A stretch of DNA of 63,428 nt from the NCBI RefSeq assembly GCF_028290435.1, contig NZ_JAQGJV010000026.1, positions 1 through 63,428 on the forward strand, written 5' to 3'. The position numbers were made by a program, and so were the translations under genes. A model generated the notes under the pieces. It saw only the letters and a list, made by a program, of their open reading frames with translations. It was not told the origin of the DNA and did not search any database. Each line of letters begins with the position of its first letter. The stretch's first letter is position 1. Source of the stretch: Devosia sp. GTDB taxonomy: Bacteria > Pseudomonadota > Alphaproteobacteria > Rhizobiales > Devosiaceae. Shown one piece after another: positions 54,775 to 62,627 of the stretch.

Positions 54775-55995
54775 TCATCTCGTCGCCCGGCGGGCCATGA
54801 TGGTGAGCCCGATCGTCGCCAAAGCGGCATAGGCGGCCGGGAACAGGAACACCACTGGCAACCCGACCGCCGCGATGCCCACTCCGCCCGTAACGCCACC
54901 GAGAGCGGAACTGAGGGCCGTCGAGCTCATGAAAATCGCCGAGGCAGTGGCGACGGCGCTGGGCAGTAGTCGCTGCGCCACGATGATGCCCAATGCCGCG
55001 AAAACGCCCCAGACGCCGCCCATCAGGATTTGCCCGGCAAACATGCCGACGGCGCTGGGCCACAGGGCAAAGCAGAGGTTCGCCAACACGGCCAGACCAG
55101 CGGCGAACGCCATCAACCAGAGCGGACCCGTGCGTCGTGCGACGATGACGCTGAATGGCATGATGATCAGCTCGATCAACGGCTGAATGCCAATGACCGC
55201 GCCGCGCAGCTCGGGCCCGAGGTGCAGTTGTTCCTCCATGTAGAGCAACAGGAAGCCGTATTTGATGGCCTCTCCGGCATAGACGAGGATGTAGAGCCCG
55301 GTGAAGACGAGCAGCGGCGTCATGGCAGACCATTGCGAAGGCATGGTGCTGACGGATGCCGAGTTTGCCGCCCGCTGCGCTGGCGCCGCCTCGGTGTTGA
55401 GCGTTCCGAGCGGGATGATTTGCGCCAGAAAGCAGAGCGCGGTGCCCCAGAACATGACGCGGATGCCGGCTTCGGCAGCGAGCCAAGCGCCGATAACCGG
55501 GCCTATGACCCATCCCGCGGTGAGGGCCATGCGGATGATGGCGACGATGTCCTCGGCGGCGGGCGTCGGCTTTCGCGTCAGGTCGTCATGGATGGCCGCA
55601 AAGAGTTGCGATGCTGCGGCTCCAGAGAAACCGAGCACCAGAGCGCTGATCGCGAATGGCATCCATGCCTGCCAGGCGACGGCGATGCCGGCCCAGCCAA
55701 GGAAACCCGCGATGGCGCAAAGCCGGAACAGGCCGAGGCGCTTGCCGGTGCGGTCCGAGTAGCTCCCAATCAGATAGCCAGCGACCGGTGCTGCCAGGCT
55801 GGTGAGATAAAACAGGCCACCGATTGGCAGTGGGGTGCCGAATTCTCGCGCCAGATAGAGCACGATCTGCGGCGCCGCGGCCGACACGCCGATCCCTGAC
55901 AGCAGCATCGCAATCGTGGCGCCCAGATAGAGCTGAGAGCCGAGAACCTGTTTGAGCGCCGATGGTGGCCTGCCCATAACGTCCGTGTTTGCCAT
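54775..55995 (-). CDS. MFS transporter (sugar-efflux SET-like)
   Basis: The 406-residue protein has twelve helices. Motif A is SDRTGKRLGLFR near residue 80 and the second half is marked by VIGIQPLIELIIMPF. This recalls the sugar efflux (SetA/B) group of MFS proteins. Substrate unknown. It lies downstream of two related MFS genes on the same strand with only 21 bases to the next, forming a three-MFS array controlled perhaps by the DeoR regulator at 58450. Confidence 0.82.
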   Translation of the reverse strand: MANTDVMGRPPSALKQVLGSQLYLGATIAMLLSGIGVSAAAPQIVLYLAREFGTPLPIGGLFYLTSLAAPVAGYLIGSYSDRTGKRLGLFRLCAIAGFLGWAGIAVAWQAWMPFAISALVLGFSGAAASQLFAAIHDDLTRKPTPAAEDIVAIIRMALTAGWVIGPVIGAWLAAEAGIRVMFWGTALCFLAQIIPLGTLNTEAAPAQRAANSASVSTMPSQWSAMTPLLVFTGLYILVYAGEAIKYGFLLLYMEEQLHLGPELRGAVIGIQPLIELIIMPFSVIVARRTGPLWLMAFAAGLAVLANLCFALWPSAVGMFAGQILMGGVWGVFAALGIIVAQRLLPSAVATASAIFMSSTALSSALGGVTGGVGIAAVGLPVVFLFPAAYAALATIGLTIMARRATR

Positions 55996-56016
55996 ATCGA
56001 TTCTCCCCCCGAATGG

Positions 56017-57183
56017 TCAGTGCCGCGCGGCGAGCGGCCAGCTCACTGCCACAAAAATCAAGCTGGCTGCAACCAGCATGAAGCCCGCGCTGAGGCTCCA
56101 GTGCTGGGCGATGAAGCCAATGGCCGCGGGGCCAACCAGAATGCCCGCATACCCGAGCGTTGTGACCGCCGCGATGGCCAGGCTCGCTGGCATGCGTGTC
56201 TGGCGGCCGGTTGCGGTGAAGAGCACTGGCACAATATTGGAAGCGCCGATGCCGACCAGCAGGAAGCCTGCGAAAGCCAGTTGCGGGAGGGGTGCGAATA
56301 TCGCCAGGAGGAAGCCAAGAGCGGCCAACAGGCCACCGCCGACGACCACGGCCATGCCGCCAAGCGACTTGACGATGCTATCGCCGGCGAGGCGTCCTGC
56401 TGTCATGGCGATGGCAAACATGGTGTAGCCGAAGCCCGCCTGCGCCGGGTCGACCATATGGGTGCCGATCAGGAAGAGCGCGCTCCAGTCGAGAATGGCA
56501 CCCTCGCCGAGAAAGACGAGGAAGCACAACAAGCCGATGAAGATGACTATGCCTTTGGGAACGACGAACAGTGGCGTCTCGCCCACTTCGCGATTGCCGA
56601 TTGGCAGGAGGCCGGCGAACGAGACGATCAGCAAGGCCACCATCAGGATGCTGACCGCCAGCGTTGCGGTCACAGGCGCCACGCCCGCCCCAAGTAGCAG
56701 GCTGACGCCGCCAGCGCCGACAATGCCGCCAAGGCTGAACAGGCCATGGAAGCCGGACATCATGTTGCGTCCGCTGTCTTTCTCCACCATCACGGCTTGA
56801 ATGTTCACGGCGACGTCTACCGTCCCGATGCTGGCGCCGAAAAATGCCAGGGCAATGGCGAGGCCCGGAACGGTGTCGACGATCGCCAGGAAGGGCAGCG
56901 CTACCGCCACGGCCAATCCGCTGGCGACGATGACTGCGCGACAGCCGAACCGGCTCGCCAGAACGCCGGTGATCGGCATTGCGACGATCGAGCCCAGTCC
57001 GAGGCAAAGCAGCAACAGGCCGAGCGCACCATCCTCGACGCCCACGCGCGTCTTGGCGAACGGCACCAGCGGCGCCCAGGCCGCCATGGCCAGGCCCGCG
57101 ACGAGGAAAACGGCACGGGTCGCCCATTGTTCGCGGCGCCCGGAGGAAGGATGATCGGCTAGGCTGGTGCTGGATGCAGACAT
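56017..57183 (-). CDS. MFS transporter, YbjJ-like, paralogue 2
   Basis: The 388-residue protein has twelve helices: GLAMAAWAPLVPFAKTRVGV at the first helix, GVLASRFGCRAVIVAS as motif A, VNIQAVMVEKDSGRNMMSGFHGLFSLGG in the middle, and TGRQTRMPASLAIAAVTTLGYAGIL. These strings are shared nearly one-for-one with the next gene upstream, so the two arose by tandem duplication. The YbjJ-like group has no firm substrate. Confidence 0.85.
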   Translation of the reverse strand: MSASSTSLADHPSSGRREQWATRAVFLVAGLAMAAWAPLVPFAKTRVGVEDGALGLLLLCLGLGSIVAMPITGVLASRFGCRAVIVASGLAVAVALPFLAIVDTVPGLAIALAFFGASIGTVDVAVNIQAVMVEKDSGRNMMSGFHGLFSLGGIVGAGGVSLLLGAGVAPVTATLAVSILMVALLIVSFAGLLPIGNREVGETPLFVVPKGIVIFIGLLCFLVFLGEGAILDWSALFLIGTHMVDPAQAGFGYTMFAIAMTAGRLAGDSIVKSLGGMAVVVGGGLLAALGFLLAIFAPLPQLAFAGFLLVGIGASNIVPVLFTATGRQTRMPASLAIAAVTTLGYAGILVGPAAIGFIAQHWSLSAGFMLVAASLIFVAVSWPLAARH

Positions 57184-57219
57184 GTTCGGTTCGCTTGATA
57201 TCGGGGTGGCAAGGCGCGC

Positions 57220-58368
57220 CTAGACGCGGTGAAAAATGGAGCGTGAGGAGAGAGCGATGATCACCATGGCGCCGCAGAGCAGGCAGAACGCCATCTGCAG
57301 GCTGGTGGCATGGGCGATCAGACCGATTGCTGCGGGCCCCGCGATGATGCCGACATAGCCCACGGTCAGCACCGAAGCGACGGCCAGATTGGCAGGCATG
57401 CGCTTGGTCCGTCCGGTCAGCGTGAAGAGGATCGGGGCGATGTTGGAAATGCCGGCGCCCACCAGCATGAAGCCAAGCAAGGCAACAACGGCCGATGGCA
57501 GCAGCAGGCTTACGAGGAATCCTGCCACGGCAATCGATGCGCTGAGCACAAGCATCACGAGGTCCCCGAATGCGGTTCGGAACCGGCCTCCGAGCAGGCG
57601 ACCCAGCGTCATGGTGATGGCGAACGCCGTGTAGGCGAAACCGGAGAGACCCACTTCCGCGTTATGGACTTCGATCATGAACAGCGCGCCCCAATCGAGG
57701 ACCGCGCCTTCGGCCAGCATGGCGAGCAGGCTCAGGCACCCGATTGCCAGGACGACGCCCCGCGGAATGATGAAAGCGGTAGGCTTGGCGCTGCTGTCAT
57801 TGCTGTATGGCAGCAGTCCCGGCCGGGCGAGGACGAGCAGGGTGGCCATACCCAGGGATAGAATCGAGGCTGCAAGAAGGGGCGTTATGCCTCCCGCGAG
57901 AAGCAAGGCCATTGCGCCCGAACCCGCGATTCCGCCTAGGCTAAACATCGCATGAAAGCCGGACATCAACGCTCTGCCCTCCTTGCGCTCGACCAGCACC
58001 GCCTGCAAATTCATGGCCACGGAGGTGCAGCCCATCACGATGCCGAACACCATTAAGGTTGCGGCGATGACCCAGACCGATCCAACTGACGCCAAAAGCG
58101 GCAAGATCAGGCATAAACCGGCAGCGGATATGCTGATCACCTGCCGGCAGCCGAAGCGCGAGGTCAGGAAGGCCGTCATTGGCATGGCGACAATTGACCC
58201 AACGCCCATACTCAAGAGAACCAGTCCGAGAGCGCCGTCCCCCAGACCAAGCCTGGCCTTGGCCAGCGGGACGAGCGGCGCCCATGCGCCCAGCACGATG
58301 CCGCCAAGCGAGAAGATGAGGCGCGTTGAAACGCGCTCATTGCCTGCGGTCGCGGTTATGGCCGTCAT
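57220..58368 (-). CDS. MFS transporter, YbjJ-like, paralogue 1
   Basis: The 382-residue protein parallels its neighbour: GGIVLGAWAPLVPLAKARLGLG, LTSRFGCRQVIS, MNLQAVLVERKEGRALMSGFHAMFSLGG, TGRTKRMPANLAVASVLTVGYVGII. It is the gene nearest the divergent DeoR-type regulator, with a direct-repeat operator between them, so it is probably the main regulated transporter. Sugars or glycolytic intermediates are plausible substrates because DeoR regulators sense these. Confidence 0.85.
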   Translation of the reverse strand: MTAITATAGNERVSTRLIFSLGGIVLGAWAPLVPLAKARLGLGDGALGLVLLSMGVGSIVAMPMTAFLTSRFGCRQVISISAAGLCLILPLLASVGSVWVIAATLMVFGIVMGCTSVAMNLQAVLVERKEGRALMSGFHAMFSLGGIAGSGAMALLLAGGITPLLAASILSLGMATLLVLARPGLLPYSNDSSAKPTAFIIPRGVVLAIGCLSLLAMLAEGAVLDWGALFMIEVHNAEVGLSGFAYTAFAITMTLGRLLGGRFRTAFGDLVMLVLSASIAVAGFLVSLLLPSAVVALLGFMLVGAGISNIAPILFTLTGRTKRMPANLAVASVLTVGYVGIIAGPAAIGLIAHATSLQMAFCLLCGAMVIIALSSRSIFHRV

Positions 58369-58405
58369 GCTTTCCTCTCCTTGCCATACGTGCTATTGCA
58401 GAATA

Positions 58406-58435
58406 CGCACAAACAAGCAAGAACGCGCACAAACA
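58406..58435. promoter_or_regulatory. Direct-repeat operator for the DeoR-type regulator
   Basis: CGCACAAACA occurs at 58406-58415 and again at 58426-58435, 20 bases apart (two helical turns), between the divergent MFS (58368) and regulator (58450) starts. DeoR/GlpR proteins typically bind such spaced repeats. The site can control both directions. Confidence 0.6.
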
Positions 58436-58449
58436 GGAATTCTACAGGC

Positions 58450-59214
58450 ATGCTGACCGACGAGAGGCTTGATCGAATTCGCGAGCTGCTCAATGCCAAC
58501 GGCAAGGTTTTGGCCAATGGCTTGGCCATGCAGTTCAATGTGTCGGAAGACACCATAAGGCGGGACTTGCGCGAACTGGCCAAGCTCGGTGTCTGCCGCA
58601 GGGTTTACGGCGGAGCGCTGCTCCCCACGCCCGATCTAGGAACGCTGGCGGCGCGAACGTCCGCACGGCAGGACGGGAAAGCCAACCTGGCGCGGGCAGC
58701 GGCGGGCCTCATCAAGGATGGACAGACGATCTTTATTGACGCTGGCTCGACCAACCTTGCAATCGCCAGTGCGTTCTCGCGGGACACGAAGCTGACGGTG
58801 GTTACCAACGCGCCAGCGATCGCCACGGCGCTATCGGATCACGCGAACTGCACCATAATCGTTCTCGGCGGGGTGTACGATCGCGTGAAGGGCGCTTGCT
58901 TGGGGGCGCAGGCGATACGTGAGGCGTCTAAAATTTTTGCGGACATGTTTATTCTGGGCGCATGCGGTGTCGATACGGTGGCTGGAGTCACGGCGCTCGA
59001 TGCGGGCGAAGCAGAGATCAAGCGGATGATGGTGGAGCAAAGCAGCCTGCTTCTTATCGCCGCGACCTCGGACAAGTTGGGCACCGTGGCTCCGTTCAAG
59101 ATTGCGGAGGCGTCGAGGATCGACCACCTGATCATTGAGGAAGATGCCGGCGATACGGCCGCATTTGAACAGGCAGATGTTCAAGTGCACGTCGCGCAGT
59201 CAGGCCAACACTAG
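58450..59214 (+). CDS. DeoR/GlpR family transcriptional regulator
   Basis: The 254-residue protein has the N-terminal helix-turn-helix MLTDERLDRIRELLNANGKV, then VSEDTIRRDLRELAKLG. The C-terminal sensor domain has FIDAGSTNLAIASAF and LGACGVDTVAGVTALDAGEAEIKR, the sugar-phosphate-binding region of DeoR proteins. The start is the ATG at 58450. It is divergent from the YbjJ-like genes and likely represses them until a sugar phosphate is present. Confidence 0.9.
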   Translation: MLTDERLDRIRELLNANGKVLANGLAMQFNVSEDTIRRDLRELAKLGVCRRVYGGALLPTPDLGTLAARTSARQDGKANLARAAAGLIKDGQTIFIDAGSTNLAIASAFSRDTKLTVVTNAPAIATALSDHANCTIIVLGGVYDRVKGACLGAQAIREASKIFADMFILGACGVDTVAGVTALDAGEAEIKRMMVEQSSLLLIAATSDKLGTVAPFKIAEASRIDHLIIEEDAGDTAAFEQADVQVHVAQSGQH

Positions 59215-59335
59215 ACGTCATCGCGGTGAATCGACGTCTATACGCTCGGGGCGGGGATAGGGCGGAATGTGCGTGGACCCCTTGGATAGGGTCGCGTATT
59301 CCTAGTGACAGGAATCAAATTGGTTCGTTTTGTCC

Positions 59336-59827
59336 ATGGATTGCCTGGTAAATCTCTATTCTCAACGGATGACCGCCCTGGCGGAGCGGGTCGAGAACGT
59401 TGATGCAACGATTCGCGTTGCGCTCCCGCCGGAACTGCATTTCGTCCAGTCCTGGGTGCGGGAGCATTTCAGCGAGTACTGGGTGAGCGAGGTGACGGTG
59501 GCCATGTCGCATCAGCCGCCGGGTTGTCTGATTGCGGTGGTCGATGAGCAGCTTGTCGGCTTTGCCTGCTACGATGCCACGGCGCGCGGCTTTTTCGGGC
59601 CGACCGGGGTCGCCGAAAGCCAGCGCGGCAACAAAATCGGCCTGGCGTTGCTCTATCATACGTTGGCCGCGATGAAGGCGCACGGCTACGCCTACGCAAT
59701 CATCGGTTCGGCCGGCCCGGTGGAGTTCTACGTTAAGGCTGTGGGAGCGGTGCCGATCGAAGCGGACAAGGAAGATATCTATCAAGGACTGCTGCGCGTC
59801 CGGCCCAAGCCGGAGGCCGACGCGTAA
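59336..59827 (+). CDS. GNAT family N-acetyltransferase
   Basis: The 163-residue protein has a GNAT core: FVQSWVREHFSEYWVSE, LIAVVDEQLVGFACYD, and the acetyl-CoA loop VAESQRGNKIGLALLYHTL. A TTG at 59330 and ATG at 59369 are also possible starts. It overlaps nagZ by one base. Possible partners are amino sugars released by NagZ, since the two are coupled in an importer operon, but this is a guess. Confidence 0.82.
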   Translation: MDCLVNLYSQRMTALAERVENVDATIRVALPPELHFVQSWVREHFSEYWVSEVTVAMSHQPPGCLIAVVDEQLVGFACYDATARGFFGPTGVAESQRGNKIGLALLYHTLAAMKAHGYAYAIIGSAGPVEFYVKAVGAVPIEADKEDIYQGLLRVRPKPEADA

Positions 59828-60852
59828 TGGTTGCTTCTACTCCGCTTGCATTGTTCGTCGGCATGCCGGGGCTGAAGCTATCGGCGGACAAAATCGCCTT
59901 CTTCCGCGAGGTCAATCCGTTCGGGCTGTTCCTATTCCGGCGCAATCTCGACAATCCCGAGCAGGTGCGGCGCCTGTGCGCTCAGTTCCGCGAGGCGGTG
60001 GGACGTGATGACGCGCCGGTGTTCATCGACCAGGAAGGCGGCCGGGTTCAGCGGCTGAATAATGGCAAATGGCCGAGCTTCCGCAGCTTGGGCGAATTCG
60101 GTGCGCTGGCGCGCAAGGATTTGGAACTGGGCAAGCGCGCCATGCGGCTCTCCACGCAGGCCATGGCGTCGCTGATGGCCGAATTGACCATCGACAGCGG
60201 CACGACGCCCGTGGTCGACCTGGCCCGCAAGGGCACTCACGAGGTGATCGGTCAGCGCTCGTTCGGAGACGATCCGGACCTCGTCATCACCATGGCCCGC
60301 GAAGTCATCAACGCCATGCTGGAGGCCGGCGAACTGCCGGTGATCAAGCATATTCCGGGCTACGGGCGTGTCACGGTCGATCCGCATTTCGACTGTCCGG
60401 TGGTCGATGCCAGTCGCGAGGACTTGCGCGACACCGATTTCCGTCCCTTCATCGCGCTACGCGATACGCCCTGGGCGATGGTTGCCCATCTCATTTTTAC
60501 CCAAATCGACCCGGAGCGCCCGGCATCGGTTTCACCTTTTGTCTGTGAGTTGATCCGCAAGGACATTGGCTATGACGGGGTGATCATTACCGATTGCCTG
60601 ACCATGGAGGCCCTCAAGGGCACTTGGGCCGAACGCGTCACCGCCGCGCTCGATGCCGGCTACGACATTGCCCTGCACAGTCAGGGTGATTTGGCGGCCA
60701 GCCAGGCTGCGGCCAGGGCAGCGCGCCCGCTCAGCCAGGAAAGTCTGGCGCGGATTGCCCGCGCTCAGGCCATCCGCGGCGCCAAGCGGGTGGACATTGG
60801 CGCTCTACACGCCGAGGTTGAGCAGATCTTCAAGGAGAGCGGCATCGCCTGA
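59827..60852 (+). CDS. nagZ: Beta-N-acetylhexosaminidase, GH3
   Basis: NagZ removes GlcNAc from GlcNAc-anhMurNAc muropeptides in the cytoplasm. The 341 residues show LSADKIAFFREVNPFGLFLF, PVFIDQEGGRVQRL, the GH3 loop VIKHIPGYGRVTVDPHF with the acid/base Asp-x-His retained, and VIITDCLTMEAL with the nucleophile Asp. The usual PGHG is PGYG here. No signal peptide. The binding-protein gene begins 30 bases downstream, so import and hydrolysis are linked. Beta-glucosidase-like activity cannot be excluded. Confidence 0.9.
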   Translation: MVASTPLALFVGMPGLKLSADKIAFFREVNPFGLFLFRRNLDNPEQVRRLCAQFREAVGRDDAPVFIDQEGGRVQRLNNGKWPSFRSLGEFGALARKDLELGKRAMRLSTQAMASLMAELTIDSGTTPVVDLARKGTHEVIGQRSFGDDPDLVITMAREVINAMLEAGELPVIKHIPGYGRVTVDPHFDCPVVDASREDLRDTDFRPFIALRDTPWAMVAHLIFTQIDPERPASVSPFVCELIRKDIGYDGVIITDCLTMEALKGTWAERVTAALDAGYDIALHSQGDLAASQAAARAARPLSQESLARIARAQAIRGAKRVDIGALHAEVEQIFKESGIA

Positions 60853-60881
60853 GCGGTGTTCGGATGCAGAGGAGAACAGCA

Positions 60882-62543
60882 GTGCTGAAGAATAAAGTGA
60901 TCCTGGCGGCCTCCGCCATGGTTCTGGCGATGGCCGCAGCGCCTGCCAGCGCCCAAGCGGTGCTGACAGTCAGTTCCGAGCAGACCACGACCTGGGTTCG
61001 CAATTTCAACCCGTTCAACCAGACCTCTGCCCGCGCGACGACCAAGGACTTCATCTATGAGCCGCTGGCGATCTTCAATCGCCTTGCCGGCAACAAGTGG
61101 GAATACCGCCTGGCCGAAAACTTCGAGTTGGCGGACGATCTCAAGTCGATCACCTTCACCTTGCGCGACGGGCTCAAATGGTCCGATGGCGAACCCCTCA
61201 CCGCGGACGACGTGGTGTTCACCTACGGCTACCTCAAGAAGTTCCCGGCCCTCGACTTCTCCTCGGTGGCACCCCTGATGGCATCGGTCGAAAAGGTGGA
61301 TGACAAGACCGTCCGCTTCAATCTGGTGCAGCCCAATTCGCTGATCGCCACCACCATCGTGGGCATGCCGATCGTGCCGGAGCACATTTGGAAGGACATC
61401 GCCGATCCGGTGACCTTCGCCAACGAGACGCCGGTCGGTTCCGGTCCGCTGACCGAGATCACCCGTTTCACCCCTCAGGTCTATGAGCAATGCCGTAATC
61501 CCAATTACTGGGACGCGGCGAGCCTGCACGTCGATTGCATCCGGCTGCCCCAGCTTGCCGACAATCCACAGGTGCTGGCAGCGCTTGCCGATGGTACGCT
61601 CGATTGGGCGACGAGCTTCATTCCGGACATCGACAATACCTTCGTGGCCAAGGATCCCGAGCACAACAAATACTGGTTCCTGCCGTCGAGCCTTGTCGCG
61701 TTCACGCTCAACTTCGAAAGTCCCGACGCGAATAATAAGAAGGCCTTCAACGACGTGAACTTCCGGCGTGCGGTCAGTATGCTGATCGACCGGCAGACCA
61801 TCATCGACATTGCCGGCTATGGCTATCCGGTGATCAACGAAGATCCCGCCATGCTGGGCGAGTTCTACAAGGCCTTCGGCAATCCGGAAGTGGCCACCCA
61901 GTTCGGCCAATACGGCAAGTTCGACCTCGATGCCGGCGTGGCCCTGCTGGAGAAATCCGGCTATGTCGACAAGGATGGCGACGGTTTCCGCGATAACCCC
62001 GATGGCACGCCGATCGCAATCGATATCGAAATCCCCAATGGCTGGACCGACTGGATCGACGCCACCCAGATCGCGATCGAAAGCCTGAAGCAGGGCGGCC
62101 TCAACGTGAAGATGAGCACGCCCGAGGAATCGGTTTGGGCGTCCGATCTGATTGATGCGAAATATTCGATGTCGCTCAATGCCATTGCATCTGCCGCCAA
62201 TCCCTATTTCCCCTATATTCGCTCGTTCAATCCTGCTGACTTCGGCAAGAGCCGCTTCTCGGCCCAGCGCTGGACCGATCCTGAAGTGATCGACATGCTC
62301 AACAAATACACCCAGGTGAAGGACCCGGCCGAGCAGAAGTCGATCATGGATGCCATCCAGCTCAAGGTGGCTGCGGCCATGCCGGTGATCCCGGTCTACA
62401 ACAGCCCGTCGTTCTATCAGTACAGCACCAAGCGCTTTACCGGCTGGGCCAGCGCTGACAATCCGATCACCTCGCCGGTGATTTCCAACGCCAATCCAGG
62501 CCGCCTAATCCAGTTGCTGGCGCTGCGTCCAGTTGCACCGTAA
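60882..62543 (+). CDS. ABC importer substrate-binding protein, family 5 (oligosaccharide-like)
   Basis: From the GTG at 60882 (GAGGAG about 7 bases upstream; the ATG at 60864 lacks a site), the 553-residue protein has a signal peptide ending ASAQA. It follows with ITFTLRDGLKWSDGEPLTADDV, VGSGPL and FRRAVSMLIDRQTII. The sequence resembles SBP5 proteins that bind beta-linked oligosaccharides as much as those for peptides. With nagZ upstream, a GlcNAc-containing disaccharide or muropeptide is the likeliest ligand. Confidence 0.88.
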   Translation: MLKNKVILAASAMVLAMAAAPASAQAVLTVSSEQTTTWVRNFNPFNQTSARATTKDFIYEPLAIFNRLAGNKWEYRLAENFELADDLKSITFTLRDGLKWSDGEPLTADDVVFTYGYLKKFPALDFSSVAPLMASVEKVDDKTVRFNLVQPNSLIATTIVGMPIVPEHIWKDIADPVTFANETPVGSGPLTEITRFTPQVYEQCRNPNYWDAASLHVDCIRLPQLADNPQVLAALADGTLDWATSFIPDIDNTFVAKDPEHNKYWFLPSSLVAFTLNFESPDANNKKAFNDVNFRRAVSMLIDRQTIIDIAGYGYPVINEDPAMLGEFYKAFGNPEVATQFGQYGKFDLDAGVALLEKSGYVDKDGDGFRDNPDGTPIAIDIEIPNGWTDWIDATQIAIESLKQGGLNVKMSTPEESVWASDLIDAKYSMSLNAIASAANPYFPYIRSFNPADFGKSRFSAQRWTDPEVIDMLNKYTQVKDPAEQKSIMDAIQLKVAAAMPVIPVYNSPSFYQYSTKRFTGWASADNPITSPVISNANPGRLIQLLALRPVAP

Positions 62544-62559
62544 CCTGAACTGACCTCAC

Positions 62560-62585
62560 GTGAGGGCGCGTCACAGCGCCCTCAC
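62560..62585 (+). terminator. Intercistronic hairpin after the second binding-protein gene
   Basis: GTGAGGGCGC (62560-62569) pairs perfectly with GCGCCCTCAC (62576-62585), loop GTCACA, 16 bases after the stop and 42 before the permease. There is no strong T-run. Position and form match the hairpin at 47621-47643. Confidence 0.6.
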
Positions 62586-62627
62586 TCTGCTTCGCCGGAC
62601 GCCGACCTTAGGAGGAACACGTATCCA

